From NCBI RefSeq assembly GCF_000003815.2, contig NC_049997.1:14484666-14548665 (forward strand): a DNA stretch of 64,000 nucleotides, in the 5' to 3' direction. The notes beneath the pieces were generated by a model, which was given only the letters and a program-made list of their open reading frames with translations, did no database searches and had not been told where the DNA came from. Position numbers and translations under genes: made by a program. Position 1 is the stretch's first letter; each line of letters opens with the position of its first letter. Positions 35,601 to 40,629 of this stretch are shown piece after piece. This DNA is from Branchiostoma floridae (Eukaryota > Chordata > Leptocardii > Amphioxiformes > Branchiostomatidae).

Positions 35601-36995
35601 TTACCAAGGAACGAGTGACTCAATTGCGGTCTCTTTTGATGTCGCTTTTGACAGTTAGACACCAAATAATCAAATATTTAATCGTGTAAGCCACTGTACA
35701 AAGGGAGTACAAGCTTATTTGGAATTTAAAAGAGGATATAAAAAGATTGATTGTTGACTGAAAATAGTAACCTTGAGCAAATAACCTTTTAGTAAAGATT
35801 ATATTCATTTATTTATTGTAACTTCGACTCGACTTATTATTTTTTTTATTCAAACATTTAAACAGAAGTACAGAGTGACAAAAGGGGGCGCACTCAAGTG
35901 CAAGACTTATTTTGACGCTACCCCTTACATAAAAGAAGCATACATATTTTACAGAGAGAAATCAAGAACAAATGAAAAGCAAAGGAAAATCACATCAGAC
36001 AGAAAATAATACATTGTACTTAGTATAACAAGAAAGGATAAGCGCAAGTCCAGTTTCCCACCCACTGATGAAATAATTGGACACATTACAAAAAATGCCA
36101 GGACAACTGTGTTTTAAAAACGCTTAGTTGTAGTGATGAAGTTTTGGGTTGTTAATAGAATATTGGAGTTGACAACAGATGAATGTAAAGGACTACCACG
36201 GAGTAAAAGGGAAACTCTAGCGTTGTCCGATAGTGATGAGAGGTTAAGGGTGTGTCCTAAGAGCCTGGAGAGTTTGCCGAGGAGGGTTGAGCGTTGGGCA
36301 TTGTACACAGGGCAGTGGAGTAAATAATGTAGTACTGTTTCGCGTTGGCACCCGCAGTTACATGCTGGGCTATTGAGCAATCCTCGAGTAAAGAGACTGT
36401 GGTTTAAACTACAGGTGCCAATACGAAGGCGTAATATTCGTAAGACTCCACTTATTGTATTTTCTATTCATCATTTACAGATGAAATGAAAGAAACAGAG
36501 CTCAATACAACATTCGAAATTATTGCAGAATCCTTGAATGAAACCCTGGATGTTACAAGCAGCCTTTTGGAACACAACAGAATCGACGAGCCTTCTTTGA
36601 CCATACACGATAATGCTATTGTCCAACGTCAGATCACGAAGCAGTCACACGAAGTAAAATGCGAGGTCGACGCTATGCTGCCGTCAACTTCGTCTGCTAT
36701 CGGACAGCAGGTAGAAGATCTCCTGAAAGCTCATGAAGAAGACACGGCGAGATATGAGGAAGTGCAGAACAAGAGCAGACGACGTGCTGAAGCCATGCTG
36801 AAGAGGAAACTGGCTGAGAAAAGGGAGAAAACACAGACCATGGTACATCACGCGCAAGAGATGATGGAACAACATGCTGCCTACGAGGAACGGCTGGTTC
36901 AGCAACAAAGGATGAACAGACGCCTGTTCCAGAGCAAACTTCGTCAGAAGATGGCGCTTCGTGGTTTGCAAAAAAGAGATGATCAAAAGCAGTAA
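6016..36995 (+). CDS. Gene A: polycystin-1-like giant receptor/channel with trefoil, lectin, sushi, EGF and FN3 ectodomain (5' end not seen)
   Basis: This is the whole-gene span; the exons are described separately. About 52 exons read in one frame across consistent GT-AG borders, giving about 3,170 codons to a TAA at 36993-36995. Domain order is trefoil, C-type lectin, 9 sushi, 10 EGF, 4 FN3, Ser/Thr-rich linker, GAIN with GPS, TM1, PLAT, membrane helices, TOP domain, channel module and coiled coil. PLAT, GAIN/GPS and the channel module place it in the polycystin-1/PKD1-like family. Vertebrate PKD1 instead carries LRR, WSC, PKD and REJ modules, so the ectodomain here is unusual. No signal-peptide exon was found before the trefoil exon; it may lie beyond the left edge. 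The product should be an 11-helix plasma-membrane or ciliary protein with a very long extracellular stalk. Confidence 0.88.
6298..6674. mobile_element. Short foldback element in the trefoil-lectin intron
   Basis: The left arm ('actttgtttcacatg', 'gttattaatagaaggacgtc') is the inverse of the right arm ('gacgtctctttatcaataac', 'gttaaacaaagtacgtg'). Word content and order match the arms of the 4138-5432 element, so this is a shorter member of the same family without the nested insert. From 6675 to 7343 there is a related AT-rich partial copy ('ggcatcatttccgtgtc') but no exon. Confidence 0.65.
7344..7739 (+). CDS. Gene A exon: C-type lectin-like domain
   Basis: A single exon encodes a whole long-form C-type lectin domain. 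It opens [14 protein letters not shown] and continues through the conserved helix-1 alanine/leucine region, W-L-G-L, and the core W-x-P-G-E-P. It then has D-N-x(4)-C, S-W-D-E-K-D-C and closes F-I-C-Q. Calcium site 2 looks partly kept: E-P-T-P-D-N stands where EPN/QPD is expected and W-D-E-K-D replaces WND. Binding of a sugar is therefore plausible but not certain. The acceptor is TTTTCAACAG. The donor is less sure: GTGTCT after 7739 keeps phase 1 and precedes the in-frame TAA at 7757. The trefoil exon joins to give G-C-P. C-type lectins also occur in vertebrate PKD1 and PKD1L2/3. Confidence 0.88.
7851..7956. repeat. Perfect 26-bp inverted repeat with 54-bp spacer
   Basis: The left arm 7851-7876 (beginning atacggtatcgttctggc) is exactly the reverse complement of 7931-7956. 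The surroundings contain further short cgatatcg and acgatatcgtat palindromes. It is likely the remains of a small foldback element in the lectin-sushi intron. The stretch 7957-9180 holds AT-rich intron DNA, including a 15-bp inverted pair (gtcacaggccttaaa near 9095 and its inverse near 8030) that may bound another element. Confidence 0.6.
9186..9600. mobile_element. MITE-like element with ~100-bp terminal inverted repeats
   Basis: The left arm (about 9195-9297: cgatatcgttttaa, gacgtacatcgtaga, gtacgtttttagata, gatgccata) is mirrored by the right arm (about 9488-9592: tatggcatcattttcg, tatctaaaaacgtac, tctacgatgtacgc, ttaaaacgatat). The centre carries tandem acgtgacgtc and acagatgtcacacg words like those of the 4138 and 6298 elements. 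It contains no coding sequence. Confidence 0.65.
9845..9970 (+). repeat. Interspersed repeat fragment shared with 38470-38770
   Basis: The phrases 'tcacaagctatctg', 'aaatcaagaccatagca' and 'caggggcccc' occur here and at 38483-38600 in the same order and orientation. It looks like the 3' end of a dispersed element. No coding potential is seen. Confidence 0.5.
10221..11198 (+). CDS. Gene A exons: sushi (CCP) domains 1-3
   Basis: Three phase 1-1 exons of exactly 171 nt lie at 10221-10391, 10768-10938 and 11028-11198. Each encodes one full sushi domain with the four cysteines and the invariant tryptophan: G-Q-C-P-V-L, then [25 protein letters not shown] and P-P-T-C. Exons 1 and 3 look identical at base level, and so does flanking intron sequence on both sides. 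Exon 2 differs at only a few positions. Sushi domains are extracellular beta modules used for protein-protein contacts, as in complement regulators. The gene B counterpart is the single exon 53323-53493, so this unit was triplicated in gene A. Confidence 0.9.
10969..10993. repeat. (TAC)n microsatellite
   Basis: Eight tandem TAC units stand directly at the left edge of the duplicated segment that carries sushi exon 3, and could mark the duplication breakpoint. Confidence 0.8.
11342..11894. other. Assembly gap (553 N)
   Basis: This is a run of N between sushi exons 3 and 4. The same place in gene B (about 53565-53640) is only a short stretch of intron, so the gap may hide another copy of the sushi 1-3 unit or a collapsed repeat. 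Confidence 0.95.
11966..12016. other. Perfect 21-bp hairpin just upstream of a splice acceptor
   Basis: The arm 11966-11986 (tcatttcggccccatgttca plus a) is the exact reverse complement of 11996-12016, with a 9-base loop. It ends 33 bases before the sushi-4 exon. Gene B keeps only a diverged right-arm sequence at this place. Confidence 0.75.
12050..14413 (+). CDS. Gene A exons: sushi (CCP) domains 4-9
   Basis: Six exons, each 171 nt and phase 1-1, lie at 12050-12220, 12488-12658, 12969-13139, 13254-13424, 13744-13914 and 14243-14413. All show the sushi pattern Q-C-x-x-L-x-x-P-x-N-G, then Y-x-D-V, C-x-x-G-Y, T-C-Q-A-D, T-W and P-x-C. Domains 5 and 7 are nearly identical ([13 protein letters not shown]). 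Domains 6 and 8 form a second type (S-G-E-N-Y-Y-Q-D-V, with F-W-C-D). The alternating 5-6-7-8 order suggests that a two-exon cassette was duplicated. Each exon has a direct counterpart in gene B (53765 to 56199). Confidence 0.9.
14618..14730. repeat. (TC)n and (CA)n microsatellites
   Basis: TC-rich runs followed by CACACA runs and interrupted 'cacacagctct' units lie in the intron between the sushi and EGF arrays. Gene B has a longer CA run at the same place (56340-56422). The remaining intron to 15072 holds no exon. Confidence 0.85.
15073..18950 (+). CDS. Gene A exons: ten calcium-binding-type EGF domains
   Basis: Ten exons, every one 123 nt and phase 1-1, lie at 15073-15195, 15452-15574, 15842-15964, 16600-16722, 17140-17262, 17598-17720, 17911-18033, 18152-18274, 18594-18716 and 18828-18950. 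Each encodes one EGF repeat beginning D-[IV]-[DN]-E-C, then N-G-G-C, a C-x-N-x(4)-F/Y-x-C-x-C segment, G-Y and a final C. The opening acidic residues and the C-x-N-x(4)-[FY] pattern are the calcium-binding and Asp/Asn-hydroxylation signatures of cbEGF. Chains of such repeats form stiff rods when loaded with calcium. Repeat 2 has D-G-C instead of G-G-C. The exons are flanked by the sushi array and the FN3 array and match gene B one for one. Confidence 0.92.
15271..15413. other. Assembly gap (143 N)
   Basis: This is a run of N in the intron between EGF 1 and EGF 2. The corresponding gene B intron (57247-57498) is complete and contains no exon, so no coding sequence is expected to be missing here. 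Confidence 0.95.
19090..19964 (+). mobile_element. piggyBac-type non-autonomous element, copy 1 (TTAA target duplication)
   Basis: The 875-bp element is bounded on both sides by TTAA and has inverted ends CCCTATCCAGACCGGG and its inverse (..TGGTCTGGATAGGG). The gene B intron has the uninterrupted target 'atagacTTAAgagaca' at 61186-61189, a clean empty site. TTAA duplication plus CCC-starting inverted ends is the hallmark of piggyBac transposition. The interior is non-coding and includes 'ccgccatcttgga' and 'gttgccatggcaac' phrases shared with copy 2 at 27506. It was inserted between the last EGF and first FN3 exons after the locus duplicated. Confidence 0.85.
20070..20648 (+). CDS. Gene A exons: fibronectin type III domain 1 (two exons)
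   Basis: The exons 20070-20189 (120 nt) and 20493-20648 (156 nt), both phase 1-1, together form one FN3 fold. The first holds S-I-S-V-S-W-K-K-P with the B-strand tryptophan and G-Y-S-V-M-Y. The second holds [17 protein letters not shown], the E/F-strand G-L-x-P/S-x-x-x-Y motif. The donors are GTAAGT and GTGATT. The gene B copies are at 61295 and 61718 with the same lengths. Confidence 0.85.
20932..21204 (+). CDS. Gene A exon: fibronectin type III domain 2
   Basis: One 273-nt phase 1-1 exon encodes a whole FN3 domain. It opens L-P-P-P-M-N-F-T-F, continues S-A-N-F-H-W-Q-K-P (B strand), V-A-Y-R-V-W-L (C strand) and [11 protein letters not shown] (F strand), and ends I-T-G. FN3 modules are spacer or adhesion domains. 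The gene B copy is 62158-62430. Part of the acceptor region of this exon was also copied into the next intron (see 21460). Confidence 0.87.
21259..21334. mobile_element. Perfect 29-bp hairpin insertion
   Basis: The arms 21259-21287 and 21306-21334 are exact reverse complements (ccaaacaatagttactcaag.. / ..cttgagtaactattgtttgg) with an 18-base loop. The gene B intron reads straight through, so about 100 bp including this hairpin are specific to gene A. A partial relative of one arm ('atccagttgcttg') is near 10567. It is probably a tiny foldback element. Confidence 0.65.
21460..21560 (+). pseudogene. Relict FN3 exon start inside an intron
   Basis: The intron-exon border of FN3 domain 2 ('aaaggccggtaatcag', 'gtctcaacgtttgaactaa', then acceptor CAGACCTGCCAC at about 20870-20943) recurs here as 'aaaggtcggtaatcag', 'gtctcaacgtttgaactaa' and GCAGACCTGCAACAG, after which the FN3 coding sequence is gone. 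It looks like the remains of a duplicated FN3 exon. Gene B carries the same relict at about 62657-62755, so it predates the gene duplication. Confidence 0.65.
21758..22036 (+). CDS. Gene A exon: fibronectin type III domain 3 with a dibasic cleavage-like site
   Basis: One 279-nt phase 1-1 exon has the FN3 pattern [24 protein letters not shown]. The C-to-C' region contains R-R-E-R-R-S (coding bases 21880-21894), a match to the furin pattern R-x-[KR]-R. Gene B keeps R-R-E-R-R-A at 63089-63103. The acceptor is CGGCAG and the donor GTACGT. The frame joins the neighbouring exons without adjustment. Confidence 0.87.
22559..23548 (+). CDS. Gene A exons: fibronectin type III domain 4 (two exons)
   Basis: Exon 22559-22700 (phase 1 to 2) holds D-P-P-N-E-L-K-V and S-V-V-W-T-P-P, then I-S-Y-D-L-T-V. 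Exon 23424-23548 (phase 2 to 1) holds [22 protein letters not shown], the FN3 F/G strands. The intron phase inside this domain (2) breaks the uniform 1-1 pattern of the array. Gene B shows the first half at 63721-63862; the second half lies past the window. The intron 22701-23423 contains no further exon. Confidence 0.83.
23752..25226 (+). CDS. Gene A exons: Ser/Thr-rich linker
   Basis: Five short exons lie at 23752-23892, 24304-24402, 24671-24739, 24931-24987 and 25168-25226. They keep frame (phase 1 until the last, which ends phase 0) and encode a low-complexity segment rich in T, S, P and D, such as [11 protein letters not shown] and A-P-K-A-P-T-T-S-N. It resembles no domain and is best read as an O-glycosylated spacer between the FN3 array and the GAIN domain. 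The 24304-24402 exon is the least certain, because its donor GTAAAG is weak. Confidence 0.65.
25510..27295 (+). CDS. Gene A exons: alpha-helical part of the GAIN domain
   Basis: Four exons lie at 25510-25653, 26013-26103, 26516-26691 and 27071-27295. They encode amphipathic, helix-like sequence such as [29 protein letters not shown] and [16 protein letters not shown]. This is the position and pattern expected for subdomain A of a GAIN domain in polycystin-1-like and adhesion-GPCR proteins. Frames are continuous (phase 0, 0, 1, 0, 0). The identity is inferred mainly from the downstream GPS and PLAT. No REJ or PKD repeat was recognised. Confidence 0.75.
27506..28462 (-). mobile_element. piggyBac-type non-autonomous element, copy 2
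   Basis: The 957-bp block is bounded by TTAA at 27506-27509 and 28459-28462, with ends CCCTATTCAGACCGGGG and its inverse. The internal phrases 'gttgccatggcaac', 'aaatccaagatggcgga' and repeated 'gacgtcat' are shared with copy 1 at 19090, but in the opposite orientation. It lies in the intron between the last helical GAIN exon and the next GAIN exon. It encodes no transposase. Confidence 0.82.
28606..29480 (+). CDS. Gene A exons: GAIN beta part and first half of the GPS motif
   Basis: Exon 28606-29125 (520 nt) encodes [17 protein letters not shown] and ends L-Y-V-G-V-Q-K-A, the beta-rich stretch of GAIN. Exon 29362-29480 ends with [16 protein letters not shown], the first part of a GPS motif (C-x-x-W, W, G-C). 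A furin-like site R-R-Q-K-R lies at 28774-28788. Several N-x-S/T sites are present, as expected for an extracellular part. In adhesion receptors and PKD1 this domain self-cleaves at the GPS. Confidence 0.87.
29729..29962 (+). CDS. Gene A exon: end of GPS and first transmembrane helix
   Basis: The 234-nt exon (phase 0-0) begins [14 protein letters not shown], the second cysteine pair of the GPS, followed by D-V-P-K-P-K. It ends with a hydrophobic helix, [19 protein letters not shown]. Between the C-x-C and the helix the usual H-L-[ST] cleavage tripeptide is missing, so autoproteolysis is doubtful. The helix corresponds to TM1 of polycystin-1-like proteins, after which the chain enters the cytoplasm and PLAT begins. 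Confidence 0.86.
30086..31245 (+). CDS. Gene A exons: PLAT/LH2 domain
   Basis: Three exons lie at 30086-30301, 30521-30678 and 31067-31245. They encode [20 protein letters not shown], then [26 protein letters not shown], and [13 protein letters not shown]. These are the textbook PLAT blocks of polycystin-1-like proteins. PLAT sits in the first cytoplasmic loop and binds acidic lipids or protein partners. A basic, Lys-rich stretch joins it to TM1. The order TM1-PLAT-TM2 is diagnostic for the PKD1 family. Confidence 0.93.
31455..32807 (+). CDS. Gene A exons: polycystin-1-like transmembrane helices 2-6
   Basis: Five exons lie at 31455-31606, 31722-31848, 32009-32199, 32325-32439 and 32593-32807. 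The first begins [12 protein letters not shown], the conserved start of TM2, and includes N-A-M-W-Y. The next gives [20 protein letters not shown]. Exon 3 has [18 protein letters not shown] and [13 protein letters not shown]. Exon 5 has [16 protein letters not shown], leading out to the extracellular TOP domain. Helix count and spacing fit the 11-TM topology. All frames join cleanly. Confidence 0.88.
33088..34184 (+). CDS. Gene A exons: polycystin TOP (extracellular) domain and channel helices S2-S3
   Basis: Exon 33088-33262 has [14 protein letters not shown] and W-Y-N-G, then Y-L-D-R and [10 protein letters not shown], the family signature of the TOP/polycystin domain. Exon 33603-34184 (582 nt, the largest coding exon) finishes the TOP domain ([18 protein letters not shown]). 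It continues into two helices, [18 protein letters not shown] and [18 protein letters not shown]. In polycystin-2 the TOP domain drives tetramer assembly. The long reading frame on the opposite strand here is a by-product. Confidence 0.9.
34442..35472 (+). CDS. Gene A exons: channel helices S4-S6 with pore region
   Basis: Three exons lie at 34442-34672, 34886-34970 and 35234-35472. The first holds the S4-like [12 protein letters not shown] and S5. The second holds G-M-L-V-F-G-T-H and the pore helix [10 protein letters not shown]. The third holds [26 protein letters not shown], which is S6. Where polycystin-2 has L-G-D in its filter, this gene has L-G-R, with the Arg codon split by an intron. 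That suggests a regulatory or non-conducting subunit, or altered selectivity. Confidence 0.9.
35860..36455 (-). mobile_element. 5'-truncated non-LTR retrotransposon (LINE) fragment, 3' end
   Basis: Read on the minus strand, about 36455-36114 encodes L-R-I-G-T-C-S-L-N, then [23 protein letters not shown]. This is the cysteine/histidine motif found C-terminal to reverse transcriptase in LINEs, and the frame ends with a stop near 36114. The region down to about 35860 would be its 3' UTR, ending near an A/T-rich tail. It lies in the last intron of gene A and only the C-terminal piece of the ORF remains. The intron part 35473-35860 holds nothing else recognisable. Confidence 0.75.
36481..36995 (+). 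CDS. Gene A last exon: cytoplasmic tail with coiled coil and stop
   Basis: The 515-nt exon starts in phase 1 (D-E-M-K-E-T-E) and ends with TAA at 36993-36995. After an acidic, Ser/Thr-rich start, residues from about 36710 on are charged and helical: [17 protein letters not shown], then [14 protein letters not shown]. This is a strong coiled-coil pattern. Polycystin-1 binds polycystin-2 through C-terminal coiled coils, so this tail could serve a similar partner; that is inference. Frame and stop are seen directly. Confidence 0.9.
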
Positions 36996-37175
36996 GCTTT
37001 CTTGTAATTTTCGTTATATTTTGCCCTCCTCGGCCACATTATACGTGATAAGAATAATGTAATTTTCTTTCCATGTACATTGCTGTAAACTATTATGTTA
37101 ATTTATTTAACCACCTACCCGTTTACACTGGACCTCTTGGAAGAGCGACTGAGGCCGACAGGGCCATATAGTTAA

Positions 37176-37181
37176 AATAAA
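37176..37181 (+). terminator. Possible poly(A) signal of gene A (proximal)
   Basis: This is the first AATAAA after the stop codon, about 180 bases downstream. The next clear AATAAA is at 38193-38198. Either could define the transcript end. The DNA from 37200 to 38460 is AT-rich without gene signals. Confidence 0.45.
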
Positions 37182-38192
37182 TGTCACAGTGATGTAAGTA
37201 AGTATGTATGTATGACTATAGTATCACTTAGGCTAAGGTCCTAATCGAAAAAGAAGCCCTGCCGGGGTAGTTCACAGGCTGTATTTTTTTTGCGTGGGAC
37301 ACTTTGTGGCTTTGAGGGTATTTTTGGGCCTGGCAGTACCCCGGGTTGAATTTAAGTCGGACTTAGAATTAACCGGGACGCGTTAACAAATAGATACCGT
37401 GACCTTCCCGTGTACTTTGTACACGGAGAGGTATCTCCCGGTATCCAGCTGTCTATTGGGGCAAAAATGTGTTTCTTCGGAACCCGGCCGGGGCTGCATC
37501 AAGACAGCAGTTTTACTTCGCCTGCTTTGCAATTTAAAATATGGATACTACTAGAGTTCTTTAAAAACAACATGTAACTCTTTTTTTGCCATAAAACCTA
37601 TCATAGAATATATGTACAGCAGAACACATGTCTAACAAGTCGTCTCTTTTTTGCTTGTCCTGTCATAGAATTGAAGTACCAAACAAACGTACTAAATGTT
37701 ATTTTGCAAAAGCACTGAGACCTATCCACATATTCTTTCATTTGTCTGTTGGTTATGTTTCTCTTTGGACACACTGCATTTACTACTTATTTATGTTCGC
37801 ATTATGATCTTTATTGGGGTGAATAATTGTAAATAACCTTTGATAGCAAATTATACGTATTTGCAATGATATATAACTTTATACAACCTATACTAATTTA
37901 TTGATTGAAAAGGTCATGATTTATTGTTATTTGCATGTCGTGGTAGTTTGATCAAACTGTTCCATGTTATACTGTAATTTATTACATAATTATCTATTCT
38001 CGATTTGTCTGTCGAAAAATTGTAAAACATAGTGAATAATGTGTAAATAGTCTTATGTAACCGTTATCTTTAACTTCTTGATTAGGAAAATAGCGGTAGA
38101 ATTATCCAGCTAACTTTTTGCATTATAGTTATGTAATTAATTACGCGAATCACTGTTTAATTCTGTTGCTATTGTTACTTGAAACATATAGA

Positions 38193-38198
38193 AATAAA
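38193..38198 (+). terminator. Possible poly(A) signal of gene A (distal)
   Basis: AATAAA in AT-rich 3' flanking DNA about 1.2 kb past the stop. It is an alternative to the proximal signal. Confidence 0.35.
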
Positions 38199-38469
38199 TC
38201 TTTAAGAAAAATGACTAATGGAACTTTGGAACTTTATTCCTTTGCTTTCAGACAGAATATGTCCATAGCAACGTAACCAACATAAAATATAACGACCACA
38301 ATGATAAAAGAAACAATATGAAAACAATAATAAAAGTACTACAATGACAGACGGAAACATTATGAGAAACAATAGTAAAAACAATAAGATACAATGACGA
38401 CCTACATAAAGTTAAACATTTACGGGGCCTTCATCAGTTTCTTTTCTCTCATAACGATTGCTAACTGAA

Positions 38470-38770
38470 ACATATTCCTCACGTCACAAGCTATCTGCCA
38501 CCAAAAAATCAAGACCATAGCACATCCAGATCAAAAGATACAAAAAGGGCATGTCTGCTGCAGTACCAAGGTCACATACCAGGGGGCCCAAAATTTACCT
38601 TAACCTTCGTCTTCCCAACATCTACCCACATACCGAATATCATGGCAACCCGTCCAGAGGTTCTTGAGTTTTGCTGACCACAAATATCCGGAAACACAAA
38701 CACACACACGTACAGACACACAGACACACAGACAGACACACACACACAATTATATCTCCATTTTTCATGG
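38470..38770 (+). repeat. Dispersed repeat ending in a (CA)n tract
   Basis: It shares its first part with 9845-9970. It then runs through 'atggcaacccgtccagaggt' and ends in mixed CACA/CAGA repeats (about 38696-38750) and 'ttttcatggagataata'. This is probably the 3' end of a retroelement. Confidence 0.5.
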
Positions 38771-38939
38771 AGATAATAAATTTTGCTAAATGTCTAGTGA
38801 CGGGTATTGTAGGGCAATTCATGTGAACTTATGCGGGTTTGGGTGCTTAGAATAATATGGCGCGATGTATTTTTTCCCAGTGAATTTGAAAAGGGACATT
38901 TTAAGACCTTTGGTTCAGAAATATTGTCCACATTGTTTT

Positions 38940-39505
38940 GTGTTTTTGTCCATCGACATAAGTTGTTATTGTTACCACAAGACAAATAGCTTGTGACTAA
39001 TAAGCAGAGAGTGCTTTCAAAATAGGTTTGCCATGAATAATTTAGTGCCTAACCGCAACATCGTTATAATGGCAAGGTCGTCTTGCCTCCATAGCACGAT
39101 AGACTCCGATGCTGGTATTTTTCGCTTATCACGTGATGGTTTCTGGCGTTTCCCCCACCCACTGCCACTTCCTTATTGGTTATGCAAAATTTGTTTTATT
39201 TTAATTTTTTTCAAGTTATGTTACTTAAAAGGAAACAGACAGAAAGACAGTTACATGCAGCACAAAGAGAGAAGGGACCAGGTTTTGTGTGTATGTCCTT
39301 CGACATTGGTTGTTAATTGTTACCATAAGCTTGTGACACATAAGCACAACACGACGGCCCGAAGAAAGTGATTCCAAAATAACTTGTCCGTGAGTAACTT
39401 AGTGGCTAATCGCAACATCATTGGCAAGGTCGTCTTGCCTCCATAGTACGATAGGCTCCGATGCTGGAGTTTTTAGCTGATCATGTGGTGTTTTCTAATA
39501 GTACA
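38940..39505. repeat. Two-copy direct repeat, ~350 bp period
   Basis: 'ggcaaggtcgtcttgcctcc' followed by 'atag.acgatag.ctccgatg' occurs near 39072 and again near 39422. The preceding 'gttattgttacca' with 'gcttgtgac' is also duplicated. The phrase 'ggcaaggtcgtcttgcc' is itself a near-palindrome. No gene is seen. Confidence 0.65.
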
Positions 39506-39766
39506 ACGGCTATTAGTACAACGGCTATAGATTGATACTGAGTCCTCGTGGTTTTTGTCCTACTTTTGGTATCAATCAGAAAACAGCCCATAGCATGCCA
39601 AACAAGAAAGCTTCTGAAAAAAGCTGGTGCGTATTTTGGAAAAAGCCTGGATGTTAAACAAAATCACACGAAAAAAAAAGAGTTTTTAAACATCGAATTA
39701 CTGAATTGGTCTTTCTTCTATAAAAAAAACACTACATGAGATTTGTCTAACAAAGAAAAAAAAATA

Positions 39767-39838
39767 GCAAGTGGGGTTCGAACCTCCGATCTACGGAAGG
39801 TAGGTACCGTGCTATAGACCGCTCGGCCACGCTGGCTC
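39767..39838 (-). repeat. tRNA-like Pol III unit on the minus strand (probably pseudogene or SINE head)
   Basis: On the minus strand, an A-box TGGCCGAGCGG and a B-box GGTTCGAACCC are correctly spaced and are followed at once by a long T-run. The acceptor sequences do not pair and the T-stem is weak. It therefore looks like a decayed tRNA or a tRNA-derived SINE head. The + strand shows an ATCC microsatellite beyond it at about 39886-39910. From 39910 to 40630 no gene is seen. Confidence 0.5.
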
Positions 39839-40629
39839 GATTACGCAATATCACGTATAGAAGGGCTATTTGGTTAAAGTGACCGATCCATCCATCCATC
39901 CATGCATCCAGGCAACCGCTTCGCACCGGCAAAAATGAAATCTCACGCAACAAAAAGGACAGTGTGGGTATATCCTCTTACTAAATAAAAGAAGTCCTCT
40001 TTTGAGTGTTTCTGAAATGAACTAACACTCAGGACTGAATGTTTGAGAAAAAGGTTTATTTTCTGACCAGAGATGTCCAATACTATATCCATCAATTGTA
40101 ACATCTGGAACATTTTTTTTTCAAATTGTTAATGATAATGATATCTCGATGCAATCAGACGCAAAGCTGGAGAAAATAGGTACATGTGGCACATGACATA
40201 CTTCATAAACATTTGCTATTTTGAAATGAAGTAGGCGTATAATTTGGGTACCTACTGGCGGTCAAAATACACCTAGTTATTATTATTAATATAAACTGTC
40301 CTCATTGTTTATGCAAATTAGCCCCTGATTTGCATGATAAAAATTGATTATGTAAGGCATCTCCAAAGCTATCTCACTCGCTCGCTCACGGCCCATGACA
40401 AAAGCTATCTGCATTCCAAATATTATGACAATCTGTCAACGCAAACTATTCCACTTCAAAGGGTGATACAGCTACATAGGCGCGAAAAAAGTTGTAGAAT
40501 TCCGAAAATTTTTGCCAATCGAACGTATCATTTTCTGGTAGGCTAGCCCCTGAGATGTCTATAAAAAACACCCTCCAACCACCACACCCTAGCCCATTTC
40601 ACGAAGGTTGAGTTCTACGAACGCATGTT

